Below the pieces are notes generated by a model. The model worked only from the letters and a program-made list of their open reading frames with translations, did no database searches and was not told the origin of the DNA. Shown one piece after another: positions 27,131-35,211 of a stretch of DNA of 64,000 nucleotides. The DNA is from Paraburkholderia nodosa (GTDB lineage: Bacteria; Pseudomonadota; Gammaproteobacteria; Burkholderiales; Burkholderiaceae). Every line of letters begins with the position of its first letter. Within the stretch, counting starts at the first letter, position 1. The stretch covers positions 1 through 64,000 of the forward strand of contig NZ_MCNV01000035.1 of assembly GCF_001718195.1 (NCBI RefSeq). The letters run 5' to 3'. The translations under genes and the position numbers were made by a program.

Positions 27131-27905
27131 CGGCAGTTCGGCTCCGTGAGCGGGAAGAGGCGGTGCGCGGTTTTGCGGCGGCAGTTTGCACCGAAGGTGG
27201 CACTGAAGTTGCCACTGCAGGCAGCGCGGCGCGCTCGGTCAGGAAACGGTAGATGAGTTCGCCCGTGCCGAGCAGGTGCTTGGCCACGAGCTTTTGCGCG
27301 GTGGGCACGTCGCCGCGCTTCACGGCGGCGAGAATTTCGGCGTGCTCACTATCGGATTCGCCCTTGTATTCGGGAAAGCCGAATTTCAGGCGCAGATAGC
27401 GTTCGCCGCGGCGATGCAGGGCGGTGAGCATCTCCATGAGCTGCGGGCGGCCGGCGGGCGCGTAGAGGTTCATGTGAAAAGCCTCGTTGCGCGCGACATA
27501 GAGCGACGGATCGCGTTCGCGTTTCGCGGCGGCGGCCAGCGCGGTCACTTCGCGCAGCGTGGCGCTCGTGTGATTCGGAATGGCGAGGCCGAGCGCGAGG
27601 CTTTCGAGCGCGGAGCGGATCTCGTAGATCTCGCGCGCTTCGTCGGCGGAGAGCGAGGCCACGCTCGCGCCCTTGTTTACCTCGATCTTCGCCCAGCCTT
27701 CGCTCGCGAGCTGGCGCAGCGCCTCGCGCACGGGGATCGCGCTGACCGAGAAATGCCGCGCGATCGCGTCCTGGCGCAGCGGCGCATTGGGCGCGAGCTT
27801 GCCCTCGACGATCGCGCTGCGCAGGGCGTCGGCGATCATGCGCGAGGTGCTGGTGCGAGGCGCTGCCGCGCCTTCCAGGGGAAAACCATTCGTTGCGTCG
27901 CTCAT
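27114..27905 (-). CDS. GntR family (FadR-type) regulator of the malonate operon
   Basis: A 263-residue GntR regulator. The winged helix lies at residues 20-90 (ALRSAIVEGKLAPNAPLRQ, then FSVSAIPVREALRQLASEGW). An all-helical FCD effector domain follows (about 105-230) with the metal-binding pattern NEAFHMNLY ... H ... KHLL. The tail is basic and low-complexity. By position it is the local regulator of malonate use, analogous to MdcY of Acinetobacter. The start at 27905 is supported by family alignment; the frame remains open upstream. A palindrome just before the start suggests autoregulation. Confidence 0.88.
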   Translation of the reverse strand: MSDATNGFPLEGAAAPRTSTSRMIADALRSAIVEGKLAPNAPLRQDAIARHFSVSAIPVREALRQLASEGWAKIEVNKGASVASLSADEAREIYEIRSALESLALGLAIPNHTSATLREVTALAAAAKRERDPSLYVARNEAFHMNLYAPAGRPQLMEMLTALHRRGERYLRLKFGFPEYKGESDSEHAEILAAVKRGDVPTAQKLVAKHLLGTGELIYRFLTERAALPAVATSVPPSVQTAAAKPRTASSRSRSRTADEASS

Positions 27906-27910
27906 GAGAT

Positions 27911-27930
27911 CAAATATTATATATAAAACG
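27911..27930. promoter_or_regulatory. AT-rich palindrome, candidate GntR operator of the mdc operon
   Basis: TTATATATAA (27917-27926) is a perfect 10-bp palindrome that starts 12 nt upstream of the GntR start codon, within the 217-nt region shared with the divergent MFS gene. Its length, symmetry and ATT-TA-A pattern recall the published ATTGTATACAAT operator of MdcY as I remember it. Such an AT-rich block is also a likely promoter element in this GC-rich genome. Confidence 0.55.
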
Positions 27931-28122
27931 ACCAAGGCGAAAGCCTCGAAAACCCGCAACGCAGAAACACCAGATTCACTATAGACGGGTAAGAAGAACG
28001 GGGGCTTACAGGGAGTTCCTGAAGAGGGCCGGCACTGCCGCGGCCTGCATTTCCGCGTTTCGCGGCGTGCGTGCGCATCTTGCTGCGTGGGCTGGCGAGG
28101 CATTAATGGAGAGAGGAGCATC

Positions 28123-29424
28123 ATGAATTCGATCACCGAGTCCGCACGGCGAACTCGCACCAAGACACCGCTCAACCGGTCGCAGATCGCCGGTTTCTGG
28201 GGCGCCTGGGCAGGCTGGACGCTCGACGGGATGGACTCGTTCATCTACGCACTCGTGCTCACGCCCGCGCTCACGGAGCTGCTGCCGCGCTCGGGCTATG
28301 AGGCGAGTGCGGCGAACATCGGGCTTGCCGGCTCGATCCTGTTCGCGCTCTTCCTCGTGGGCTGGGGGCTGTCCTTCATCTGGGGGCCGCTTGCGGACCG
28401 CTTCGGGCGCACGCGCGTGCTGGCCGGCACTATCTTCATGTTTGCGATCTTCACGGGACTTTCGGCTACCGCGCAGAGCGTCTGGTCGCTCGGCATCTAT
28501 CGCTTTCTCGCGGGCGTGGGCATCGGCGGGGAGTGGGCGCTCGCGGGCACTTACGTGGCCGAATCGTGGCCCGAAGACCGTCGCAAGATGGGCGCGGGCT
28601 ATCTGCAGACGGGGTACTACGCGGGCTTCTTCATTGCGGCCGCGCTCAATTACACGGTCGGCGTGCACTTCGGCTGGCGCGCCATGTTCCTCACGGGTGC
28701 GGTGCCGGTGGTGGTGGCCATTCTCGTGCTCACGCGTGTGGAGGAGCCGGCCAAGTGGCAGAAGTCGGAGGCGAGCCATGTGCACCGCGGCCACCCGCTG
28801 CGTGAAATCTTCGGCGATGTCTACCGCCTGCGCACCGTGGTGGCGTGCGCGCTGCTGACCATCGCGATCATCGGGTTGTGGGCAGGCGCGGTTTATGAGC
28901 CGTCCGCCGTGATCCAGCTGGCGACGAAGGCGGGCGCGAACAAGTCCGAGGCGATCCGCACGGCTTCTATCGCCACGGGCATCCTGTCGATCGGCACGAT
29001 TCTGGGTTGTCTCGCACTGCCGCCCATGGCCGAGCGCATCGGCCGCAGGTGGACGCTCGCCGTCTATTTCGCTGGCATGGCCGTGACGATCGCGGCGAGC
29101 TTCGGCTGGGCGTTCTACCTGCAGAACGGGCTCGTGCCGTTCATCGCGCTGCTCTTCGTGCTGGGCTTCTTCGGCGGCAACTTCGCGCTGTTCAGCCTGT
29201 GGCTGCCCGAACAGTTCGAAACGCGTGTGCGCGCAACGGCGTTCGCGTTCTGCACGTCGTTTGGCCGCTTCGTGGGCGCGGGCGTGAACTTCCTGCTTGG
29301 CGCGGCCGTCCTGCGTATGCATACGCTCGGCGTGCCGGTGGCGCTCACGGCGCTGGCCTTCGTTCTCGGGCTTCTGATCATTCCGTTCGCGCCGGAAACG
29401 AAGGGTCAAACGCTGCCTTCATGA
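28123..29424 (+). CDS. MFS transporter divergent from the malonate operon (candidate malonate carrier)
   Basis: A 433-residue major facilitator protein with about 12 membrane helices. It opens with GFWGAWAGWTLDGMDSFIYA and has the loop motif GPLADRFGRTRV. The signature IYRFLAGVGIGGEWALAGTYVAESWP places it near the carboxylate/sialate proton symporters. Start 28123 has AGGAG six bases upstream. It shares a promoter region with the mdc operon, which contains no MdcLM or MdcF transporter. Malonate uptake is therefore the natural guess, but specificity is not visible. Confidence 0.88.
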   Translation: MNSITESARRTRTKTPLNRSQIAGFWGAWAGWTLDGMDSFIYALVLTPALTELLPRSGYEASAANIGLAGSILFALFLVGWGLSFIWGPLADRFGRTRVLAGTIFMFAIFTGLSATAQSVWSLGIYRFLAGVGIGGEWALAGTYVAESWPEDRRKMGAGYLQTGYYAGFFIAAALNYTVGVHFGWRAMFLTGAVPVVVAILVLTRVEEPAKWQKSEASHVHRGHPLREIFGDVYRLRTVVACALLTIAIIGLWAGAVYEPSAVIQLATKAGANKSEAIRTASIATGILSIGTILGCLALPPMAERIGRRWTLAVYFAGMAVTIAASFGWAFYLQNGLVPFIALLFVLGFFGGNFALFSLWLPEQFETRVRATAFAFCTSFGRFVGAGVNFLLGAAVLRMHTLGVPVALTALAFVLGLLIIPFAPETKGQTLPS

Positions 29425-29445
29425 GCCCGATATGCGGCGCGTTGG

Positions 29446-30372
29446 TTAGCGCCGCGCCTTCACGAGCCTCGGCGGCAACAGGCGCCAGCCGAGATTGACC
29501 CCGAGGCTCGCCGCCACGATCAGCGCCATGCCCGCAAGCTGCGGCACACTCAGTGCGCGACCGTAGACGATCGCATCGACGGCGATCGCAGTGAGCGGAT
29601 ACACGAACAGCAGCACGGCGATCACGGGCGTGGTCAACATCGGCAGCGCGCCGTAGATCAGCACGTACGATAGCCCCGTGTGCAGCACCCCCATGCCCAC
29701 GAGCCAGCCCCATTGCGTGGCCGAGATATGCACGAGTTCGAGCGGCGCAAAAAATGGCGCGATGAGCGGCAGGCACACGGAGCCCACCACGCATTGCGTC
29801 AGCGTGAGCAGATGCGGGCGAAAGTTGCGCAGGCTCTTGGCGATCAGTGTGACGCTCGCATAGAGCACCGAACCGCCCAGCGACTCGCCAATGCCGATCA
29901 TGTAGCTCGTGCGATCGGCCACATGGGCTTCGGCGAGCACGCCGGAAGCGAGCACGAGCCCCACGAACGCGATGCCGATCCAGCCCAGCCGGTCGGCGCC
30001 GAGCCGCTCATGAAAGATCGCCGCGCCCATCAGCACGACCCAGAACGGCTGCACATGGAACACGACCGTCGAAACGGCAATGCTCGTGCGATGGATCGCG
30101 TCGAAGAAAGCCACCCACTGCGTGACCATCAGCACGCCTGAAATCACCGCGAGCGCGAGCGTGCGGCGCGTGAACTGCCGCGGCGAGAGCCAGCCCTTGT
30201 ACGCGCAGTACCCGGCGAGCGCGAGCATGCCGAAAAAGCAGCGGAAGAACACGAGCGTGAGGGCGCCGAGACGCGCCTCCTCGACGAACACGCCGATCGT
30301 GCCCATCAGGAGGCCGCCGCCCGCGAGCATGAAGACGCCTTGCTGACGGTTGCCGTGATGTTCGGATTGCAT
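29446..30372 (-). CDS. EamA/DMT family transporter
   Basis: A 308-residue drug/metabolite transporter with ten predicted helices in two EamA repeats (about residues 15-145 and 160-295). Family-like segments are FRCFFGMLALAGYCAYKGW, VFHVQPFWVVLMGAAIFHERLG and ALPMLTTPVIAVLLFVYPLTAIAVD. Members export amino acids, metabolites or drugs; the substrate is unknown. It is divergent from a LysR gene at 30507, a common regulator-exporter pairing, and convergent with the MFS gene (21-nt gap). Confidence 0.9.
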   Translation of the reverse strand: MQSEHHGNRQQGVFMLAGGGLLMGTIGVFVEEARLGALTLVFFRCFFGMLALAGYCAYKGWLSPRQFTRRTLALAVISGVLMVTQWVAFFDAIHRTSIAVSTVVFHVQPFWVVLMGAAIFHERLGADRLGWIGIAFVGLVLASGVLAEAHVADRTSYMIGIGESLGGSVLYASVTLIAKSLRNFRPHLLTLTQCVVGSVCLPLIAPFFAPLELVHISATQWGWLVGMGVLHTGLSYVLIYGALPMLTTPVIAVLLFVYPLTAIAVDAIVYGRALSVPQLAGMALIVAASLGVNLGWRLLPPRLVKARR

Positions 30373-30506
30373 GGCCGGAGCGGGGGATCGAAAGGGGTTG
30401 GAGACAGGTTAAGTATTCGCCGGTTGCGGGGCGCGGGCAAACGAATTAAATTGAAGAATTCCATCAACGCAGCTTATGAATAGGCCGCTACCCGGCCACC
30501 CAGCGT

Positions 30507-31376
30507 ATGAACCCCGAATTCGACATCGATTTGCTGCGCACCTTCGCCGCCGTCGCGGACGCGGGCAGCTTCACGAAGGGTGCCGTGGCCGTGCATCGAT
30601 CGCAGGCGGCGGTGAGCATGCAGGTCAAGCGGCTCGAGCAGATGCTCGGCACCACGCTATTTACGCGCGATACGCGCAATCTCGCGCTCACGCGCCCGGG
30701 CAACACGCTGCTCGAATATGCGCGGCGCGCGCTCGATCTGCAGGAGGAGGCGTGGGCGGCGCTGGTGCGGCCCGAGGTGACGGGGCGCGTGGTGCTCGGC
30801 GCGCCCGACGACTATATGGCGTCGCTGCTGTCACCGGTGTTGCGGCGCTTCTCGACGCTCTATCCGCATGTGGAGATCGAGATCGTCTGTGCGCAGAGCG
30901 TCGCGCTCGGGCCGATGCTGGCGGACAACAAGATCGACATCGCGTTCGTCACGCGTGACCGCAAGATGCGCGGCGAGTTCGTGCGCGCCGAGGAGATGGT
31001 CTGGGTGGGGTCCGCCACCGACCCCGCGCCGCTTGCCATGTCGCCGTTGCCGGTGGGGCTCTACGAGCATGGCAGCGTGGCGCGCGCGCATACCGTGGCG
31101 GCGCTCGACGGCGCGCACATCCGCTACCGCGCTGCATATAGCAGTGCGAGCTTGATGGGTTTGACGGCGACGGTGGAGGCGGGCATTGCGATCGTCGCGC
31201 TCACGCGCTGCAGCGTGCCGGCGCGCTTCGCGATCCTCGGCGAGGCGCAGGGTCTGCCGAAGATCGAGCCACTGGAAATCGTGGTGGCGCGCAGCGTCAA
31301 ATCGAACCGGCCGACTTGCGACTACCTCGCGCAGCAGATGGTGCAGGACCTTTCGGTGCCGCGTCAGCGCGGATAG
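30507..31376 (+). CDS. LysR family transcriptional regulator
   Basis: A 289-residue LysR regulator. The helix-turn-helix is at about residues 1-65 (FDIDLLRTFAAVADAGSFTKGA, VSMQVKRLEQMLGTTLFTR), and the substrate domain begins near 90 (GRVVLGAPDDYMASLLSPVL). It lacks the family-typical long C-terminal tail. It lies divergent from the EamA transporter with a 134-nt gap, so it most likely controls that gene and itself. Its 3' end overlaps the ferric-transport ATPase gene by 13 bases on the opposite strand, so there is no room for a separate terminator. Confidence 0.9.
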   Translation: MNPEFDIDLLRTFAAVADAGSFTKGAVAVHRSQAAVSMQVKRLEQMLGTTLFTRDTRNLALTRPGNTLLEYARRALDLQEEAWAALVRPEVTGRVVLGAPDDYMASLLSPVLRRFSTLYPHVEIEIVCAQSVALGPMLADNKIDIAFVTRDRKMRGEFVRAEEMVWVGSATDPAPLAMSPLPVGLYEHGSVARAHTVAALDGAHIRYRAAYSSASLMGLTATVEAGIAIVALTRCSVPARFAILGEAQGLPKIEPLEIVVARSVKSNRPTCDYLAQQMVQDLSVPRQRG

Positions 31377-32413
31377 ACGCTCACTTCGCCGCCCACCGCG
31401 AGCCGCACGCGCTCGCCTTCGCGCGGCGTGCGATAGCCGGGCACCCGCGCTCGGATCGTTGCGTGCGCATCGATCAATTGCAGCGTGAGCGCGGCATCCT
31501 GGCCCTCGAAGGTGATGGCCTGCACCACCGCTTCGAGCGCGCCGTCGCGCTGGTCGGTTTCGGGGAGCACGTCGATCTGCTCGGGGCGCAGCATCACATC
31601 CACGGCGCCTTCTGCCGCATGCTGGTCTGGCTGGATCGGCAGCGCGCCGAGCACGCAATGCGCCCGCCCGTTGGCCACCGTTCCCCGTAGTAGCACCGCC
31701 TCGCCGATGAAGGCCGCGAGTTCGCGCGTGGCCGGGCGGCGATACAGCGTTTGCGGCGGCCCGCTCTGCAGCAGCTTGCCGCGCCACAGCACGGCGACCT
31801 CGTGGCCGAGCGAGAGCGCCTCGGCCTGGTCGTGCGTGACGAGCACGGCGGTCGCGCCGGCGGCGGCGAGCGCGCGCGCCACGGCTTCGCGCGTTTCGAC
31901 GCGCAGCGCGGCGTCGAGCGACGAGAATGGTTCGTCAAGCATCACGAGGCCGGGCGAGGGCGCGAGCGCGCGAGCGAGCGCCACGCGCTGCTGCTGGCCA
32001 CCCGAGAGCTGTTGCGGCGCGCGCAAAGCATAGGATTCCGGAAGACCGACGAGTTCGAGCAATTCGGCCACGCGATGCTGCGTGCGCCGCTGCGCACGCG
32101 GCAGGCCGAACACGATGTTCTCGGCAACCGTGAGGTGCGGAAAGAGCGCACCCTCTTGCGGCACGTAGCCGATATGACGTTGCTCGGTCGGCAGATGCAG
32201 CCGGTCTGCGGCGACGCGGCGGCCGTCGATCTCGATCGTGCCGGCGTCGGCGCGTTCGAAGCCGCACAGCACGCGCAGCAGCGTGGTCTTGCCGCTGCCC
32301 GACGGCCCGAGTAGCGCGACGAGCGAACCCGAGCGCACGGAAAGATCGATGCCGTGCAGGACCGGATGGCCGTCGAAGGCCTTTTTCAGGCCGGAAATGC
32401 GAAGTGTGCTCAT
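31364..32413 (-). CDS. fbpC: ferric/iron ABC transporter ATP-binding protein (FbpC type)
   Basis: A 349-residue ABC ATPase energising the adjacent permease. The motifs are complete: Walker A GPSGSGKTTL (near residue 37), Q-loop YVPQEGALFPHLTV, signature LSGGQQQRVALARAL, Walker B LVMLDEPFSSLDA and H-loop VTHDQAE. A C-terminal TOBE-like regulatory domain (about 240-349) is as in FbpC/PotA. It is the last gene of the six-gene operon starting at 39291. The ferric assignment rests on the binding protein and EfeB context. Confidence 0.9.
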   Translation of the reverse strand: MSTLRISGLKKAFDGHPVLHGIDLSVRSGSLVALLGPSGSGKTTLLRVLCGFERADAGTIEIDGRRVAADRLHLPTEQRHIGYVPQEGALFPHLTVAENIVFGLPRAQRRTQHRVAELLELVGLPESYALRAPQQLSGGQQQRVALARALAPSPGLVMLDEPFSSLDAALRVETREAVARALAAAGATAVLVTHDQAEALSLGHEVAVLWRGKLLQSGPPQTLYRRPATRELAAFIGEAVLLRGTVANGRAHCVLGALPIQPDQHAAEGAVDVMLRPEQIDVLPETDQRDGALEAVVQAITFEGQDAALTLQLIDAHATIRARVPGYRTPREGERVRLAVGGEVSVYPR

Positions 32414-32450
32414 GGGCTAACTTGGGGCTAACTTTCGGGCTAACTGAGGC

Positions 32451-34124
32451 TCAGGCGTCGTCGGGCGGCGCGTTGATCGTATCGACCGGCATATTGACCG
32501 TTGCATGGCCCGCGAGCGCGGAGCGGCCCGCAAACGCGAACAGCAGACCCGAAGCGGCGAGCGAAAGTGCGGTGAGGAGCGCGGCATAGGGCGCGGCGGC
32601 CGCGAAGGCGAGCGTCGAGGTGTCGGTCCAGACCTGCGTGGCGAGCGTGTGCGTGCCGATGGGCGCGAGCAGCAGCGTGGCGTTCAGTTCGGTGACCACC
32701 GAGATGAATACCATCGAGGCCGCCGCGCCGAGGCCCGGACCCGCGAGCGGCAGCACGACGCGGCGCAACGTTGCGAACCATCCCAGGCCGAGCGCGCGCG
32801 CCGTATCTTCGAGGCGCTGCTGTGCTTGCAGGAGCGCCGCGCGCACACTAACGAGAGCCAGCGGCAGACAGAGGATCGCGTACGCCGTAATCAGCAGTGT
32901 GGTGCCCTGGTAGAGCGGTTCGAGCGCGCGCACCGCGAGGGAAACGATGGCAAGCGCAATGACGAGACTGGGCACGCCCTGCGCGATGAAGGCCGTGCGT
33001 TCGAGAAACGTGGCGGCGCGGCCGGGATGGCGCGCGAGCAAATACGCGAGCGGCAGCGCGAGCAGCGTGGTGAAAAACGCGGCCGTGAGTCCGAGGCGCA
33101 GCGAGGCGAACGTGGTCGAAACCAGCAACTCAGGCGAGACATCGGCGGGCGTGATCGCGGCTGCGCCGGGCTGCGTGAGCCAGTAGCCGATCATCGCGAG
33201 CGGCACGCCTAGCGTCGCCACATTGAGCGCGACGAAACCCGCCGCCATAGGCCAGCGCCAGCGGCCGAGCGCATGGCGCACGCTCACGCGGCGCGCGCCG
33301 CGATCCACGCGCTCGTAGCGCGCGCGTCCGCGCACGCGGAACTCGAGCACGAGGCACACGAGGCAGAGCAGGATCAGCACGCAGGCCAGCAGCGAGGCGC
33401 CGCCGCCATCGAAGCTCGTGCGGTATTCCGCGTAGATTTCGGTGGTGAACGTGCGAAAGCGCAGCAGCGTGAATGCGCCGAATTCGGAGAGCACGCCAAG
33501 CGCGACGAGCAGCATCGAGCCGAACAGCGCGGGACGCAGTTGCGGCAGCACGACGCGCACGAAAACAGCCCAGCGGTTGCAGCCGAGCGCGCGCGCCGAT
33601 TCTTCGAGTGCGGGATCGAGGCCGCGCAGCGCGGCGGCCACGGGCAAATAGACGAGCGGGAAGTAGGCCGTCGTGATGACGATGAACGCGCCGAGGAAGT
33701 CCTGCAAATCGAGGCTCAGCGAGACCCACGCGAAGCTGGTGACGAACGCGGGCATGGCGAGCGGCGCGGCGGCGAGGAGCGCCCAGGCGCGCCGCCCCGG
33801 CACGTCAGTACGCTCGACGAGCCACGCCACCGCGGTGCCGAGCACAGCACAGGCGAGCGTGGCCGAAACGGTAATCGAGAGCGTGTTGACGAGCAACTCG
33901 CCAACCAGCGGCCGGAAGATCAGTTCGGCGGCGTCGGCCAGACCAAAGGACAGCGCGCGCCAGAACGTCAGCGCGAGCGGCAGCAGCACCAGCAGCGGGC
34001 CGAGCGCGGCGGCGGCGAAGAGCGCGCGCGGCGCACGCCGCCGCGCGCGCAGGGGCGGGACCCCCGCGACATCGACTTGATGAGACTTTGGCACGGCTTG
34101 TGCCGTCGTCACTGCTTCGCTCAC
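32451..34124 (-). CDS. fbpB: ferric iron ABC transporter permease (FbpB type)
   Basis: A 557-residue fused permease with two six-helix halves, as in FbpB/SfuB. The first half begins near residue 35 (LFAAAALGPLLVLLPLALTF). Each half holds an EAA-type ATPase-docking loop (EESARALGCNRWAVFVRVVLP, then EDTARALGLGWFATLRRVVLP). The start is GTG 34124. It moves the substrate delivered by the periplasmic binding protein across the inner membrane. The gap to fbpA is 25 nt and to fbpC 37 nt, consistent with one transcript. Confidence 0.9.
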   Translation of the reverse strand: MSEAVTTAQAVPKSHQVDVAGVPPLRARRRAPRALFAAAALGPLLVLLPLALTFWRALSFGLADAAELIFRPLVGELLVNTLSITVSATLACAVLGTAVAWLVERTDVPGRRAWALLAAAPLAMPAFVTSFAWVSLSLDLQDFLGAFIVITTAYFPLVYLPVAAALRGLDPALEESARALGCNRWAVFVRVVLPQLRPALFGSMLLVALGVLSEFGAFTLLRFRTFTTEIYAEYRTSFDGGGASLLACVLILLCLVCLVLEFRVRGRARYERVDRGARRVSVRHALGRWRWPMAAGFVALNVATLGVPLAMIGYWLTQPGAAAITPADVSPELLVSTTFASLRLGLTAAFFTTLLALPLAYLLARHPGRAATFLERTAFIAQGVPSLVIALAIVSLAVRALEPLYQGTTLLITAYAILCLPLALVSVRAALLQAQQRLEDTARALGLGWFATLRRVVLPLAGPGLGAAASMVFISVVTELNATLLLAPIGTHTLATQVWTDTSTLAFAAAAPYAALLTALSLAASGLLFAFAGRSALAGHATVNMPVDTINAPPDDA

Positions 34125-34149
34125 GATATTGCTTCGTACTCCATGCCGA

Positions 34150-35169
34150 TTACAGCAGGCCAGCCTGACGCAGCAGCTTGCCCGGCTGGCTGTCGTCGCC
34201 GAGCTGCTGGATGGTCAGCGCGGGCGGCTTCAGCTGCTCGAACGGCTTGTTGATGGGGTCGCTCGCCACGCCGGGACGCAGCGGGTACTCGTAGCTGATG
34301 TGGTCCTGCGCCATCAGCTTCTGCGCGCGTTCGCTCACGAGATAGGCGAGGAACTTCTGTGCCCCGTCCACATTGTGCGCGGACTTCATCACGGCGGCAC
34401 CCGAAACATTGACGAGCGCGCCCACGTCGCCATCGGCGAAGTGCGCGACGGCGCTTTGCGTCTTCTTGTCGCCGATCTGCGCGTGCAGGCGGTCCCAGTA
34501 GTAGTTGTTGATGATGCCGGTGGCGACCGCGCCGCGATTCACGGCAGCGACCACGCCTTCGTCGTCGTCGAAGATCTGCGAGTTGGTCTTGAGACCCTTG
34601 AGCCATTCGAGCGTGACGGCCTCGCCCTTCACGGCGAGCACGGCGTCGACGAGCGGCAGGAAGTCGGCGTCGCTCGGCGCGATGCCGACCTTGCCCTTCC
34701 ATTCGGGTTTGGCGAGATCGAAAATCGACTTCGGCAATTGCGCGGGCTGCACCTTGGCCGTGTTGTACGCAAGCACGTTCTCGCGCGCGGTCACGCCCAC
34801 CCATTGCCCTTGCGGTGAGTTGAAGCGTTCGGGCACGACCGCCAGCGTCGCTTTCTGCACGGGGGCGAGCAGACCCTTTTCTTCCAGCAGCATCAGTTCA
34901 GGCGAGTTCTCCGTGAAGTAGACGTCAGCGGGCGTCTTTTCGCCTTCGGCGACGAGCTGGGCCGCGAGCGCCGGGCCTTCGCCGCTGCGGATCTTCACGT
35001 CGATGCCGGTCTGCTGCTGGAAGTCTTTCGCAAGCTGGTTCACGACCTGCTCGTGCTGTGCGTTGTAGAGCGTGATCGAGGCCGCGTGCGCGGCGAGCGG
35101 CAGCATGCCGGCAAGCGCGAGCGAGAGGGTGGCGGCGCACAGCGGCGCGCGCATCATGGATAATTTCAT
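34150..35169 (-). CDS. fbpA: periplasmic iron(III)-binding protein (FbpA/FutA type)
   Basis: A 339-residue substrate-binding protein. A Sec signal peptide covers residues 1-29 (LAGMLPLAAHAA). The mature protein begins SITLYNAQHEQVVNQLAKDF, a form common in FbpA-like proteins, with YFTENSPELMLLEEKGLL following. NNYYWDRL near residue 215 supplies the tyrosine pair that binds Fe(III) directly in this family. Its neighbours are EfeB upstream and the permease downstream. Confidence 0.9.
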   Translation of the reverse strand: MKLSMMRAPLCAATLSLALAGMLPLAAHAASITLYNAQHEQVVNQLAKDFQQQTGIDVKIRSGEGPALAAQLVAEGEKTPADVYFTENSPELMLLEEKGLLAPVQKATLAVVPERFNSPQGQWVGVTARENVLAYNTAKVQPAQLPKSIFDLAKPEWKGKVGIAPSDADFLPLVDAVLAVKGEAVTLEWLKGLKTNSQIFDDDEGVVAAVNRGAVATGIINNYYWDRLHAQIGDKKTQSAVAHFADGDVGALVNVSGAAVMKSAHNVDGAQKFLAYLVSERAQKLMAQDHISYEYPLRPGVASDPINKPFEQLKPPALTIQQLGDDSQPGKLLRQAGLL

Positions 35170-35211
35170 ATTGCTTCGTTGTCCGTTGTTATCGATTGAA
35201 CTAAAGCGATC

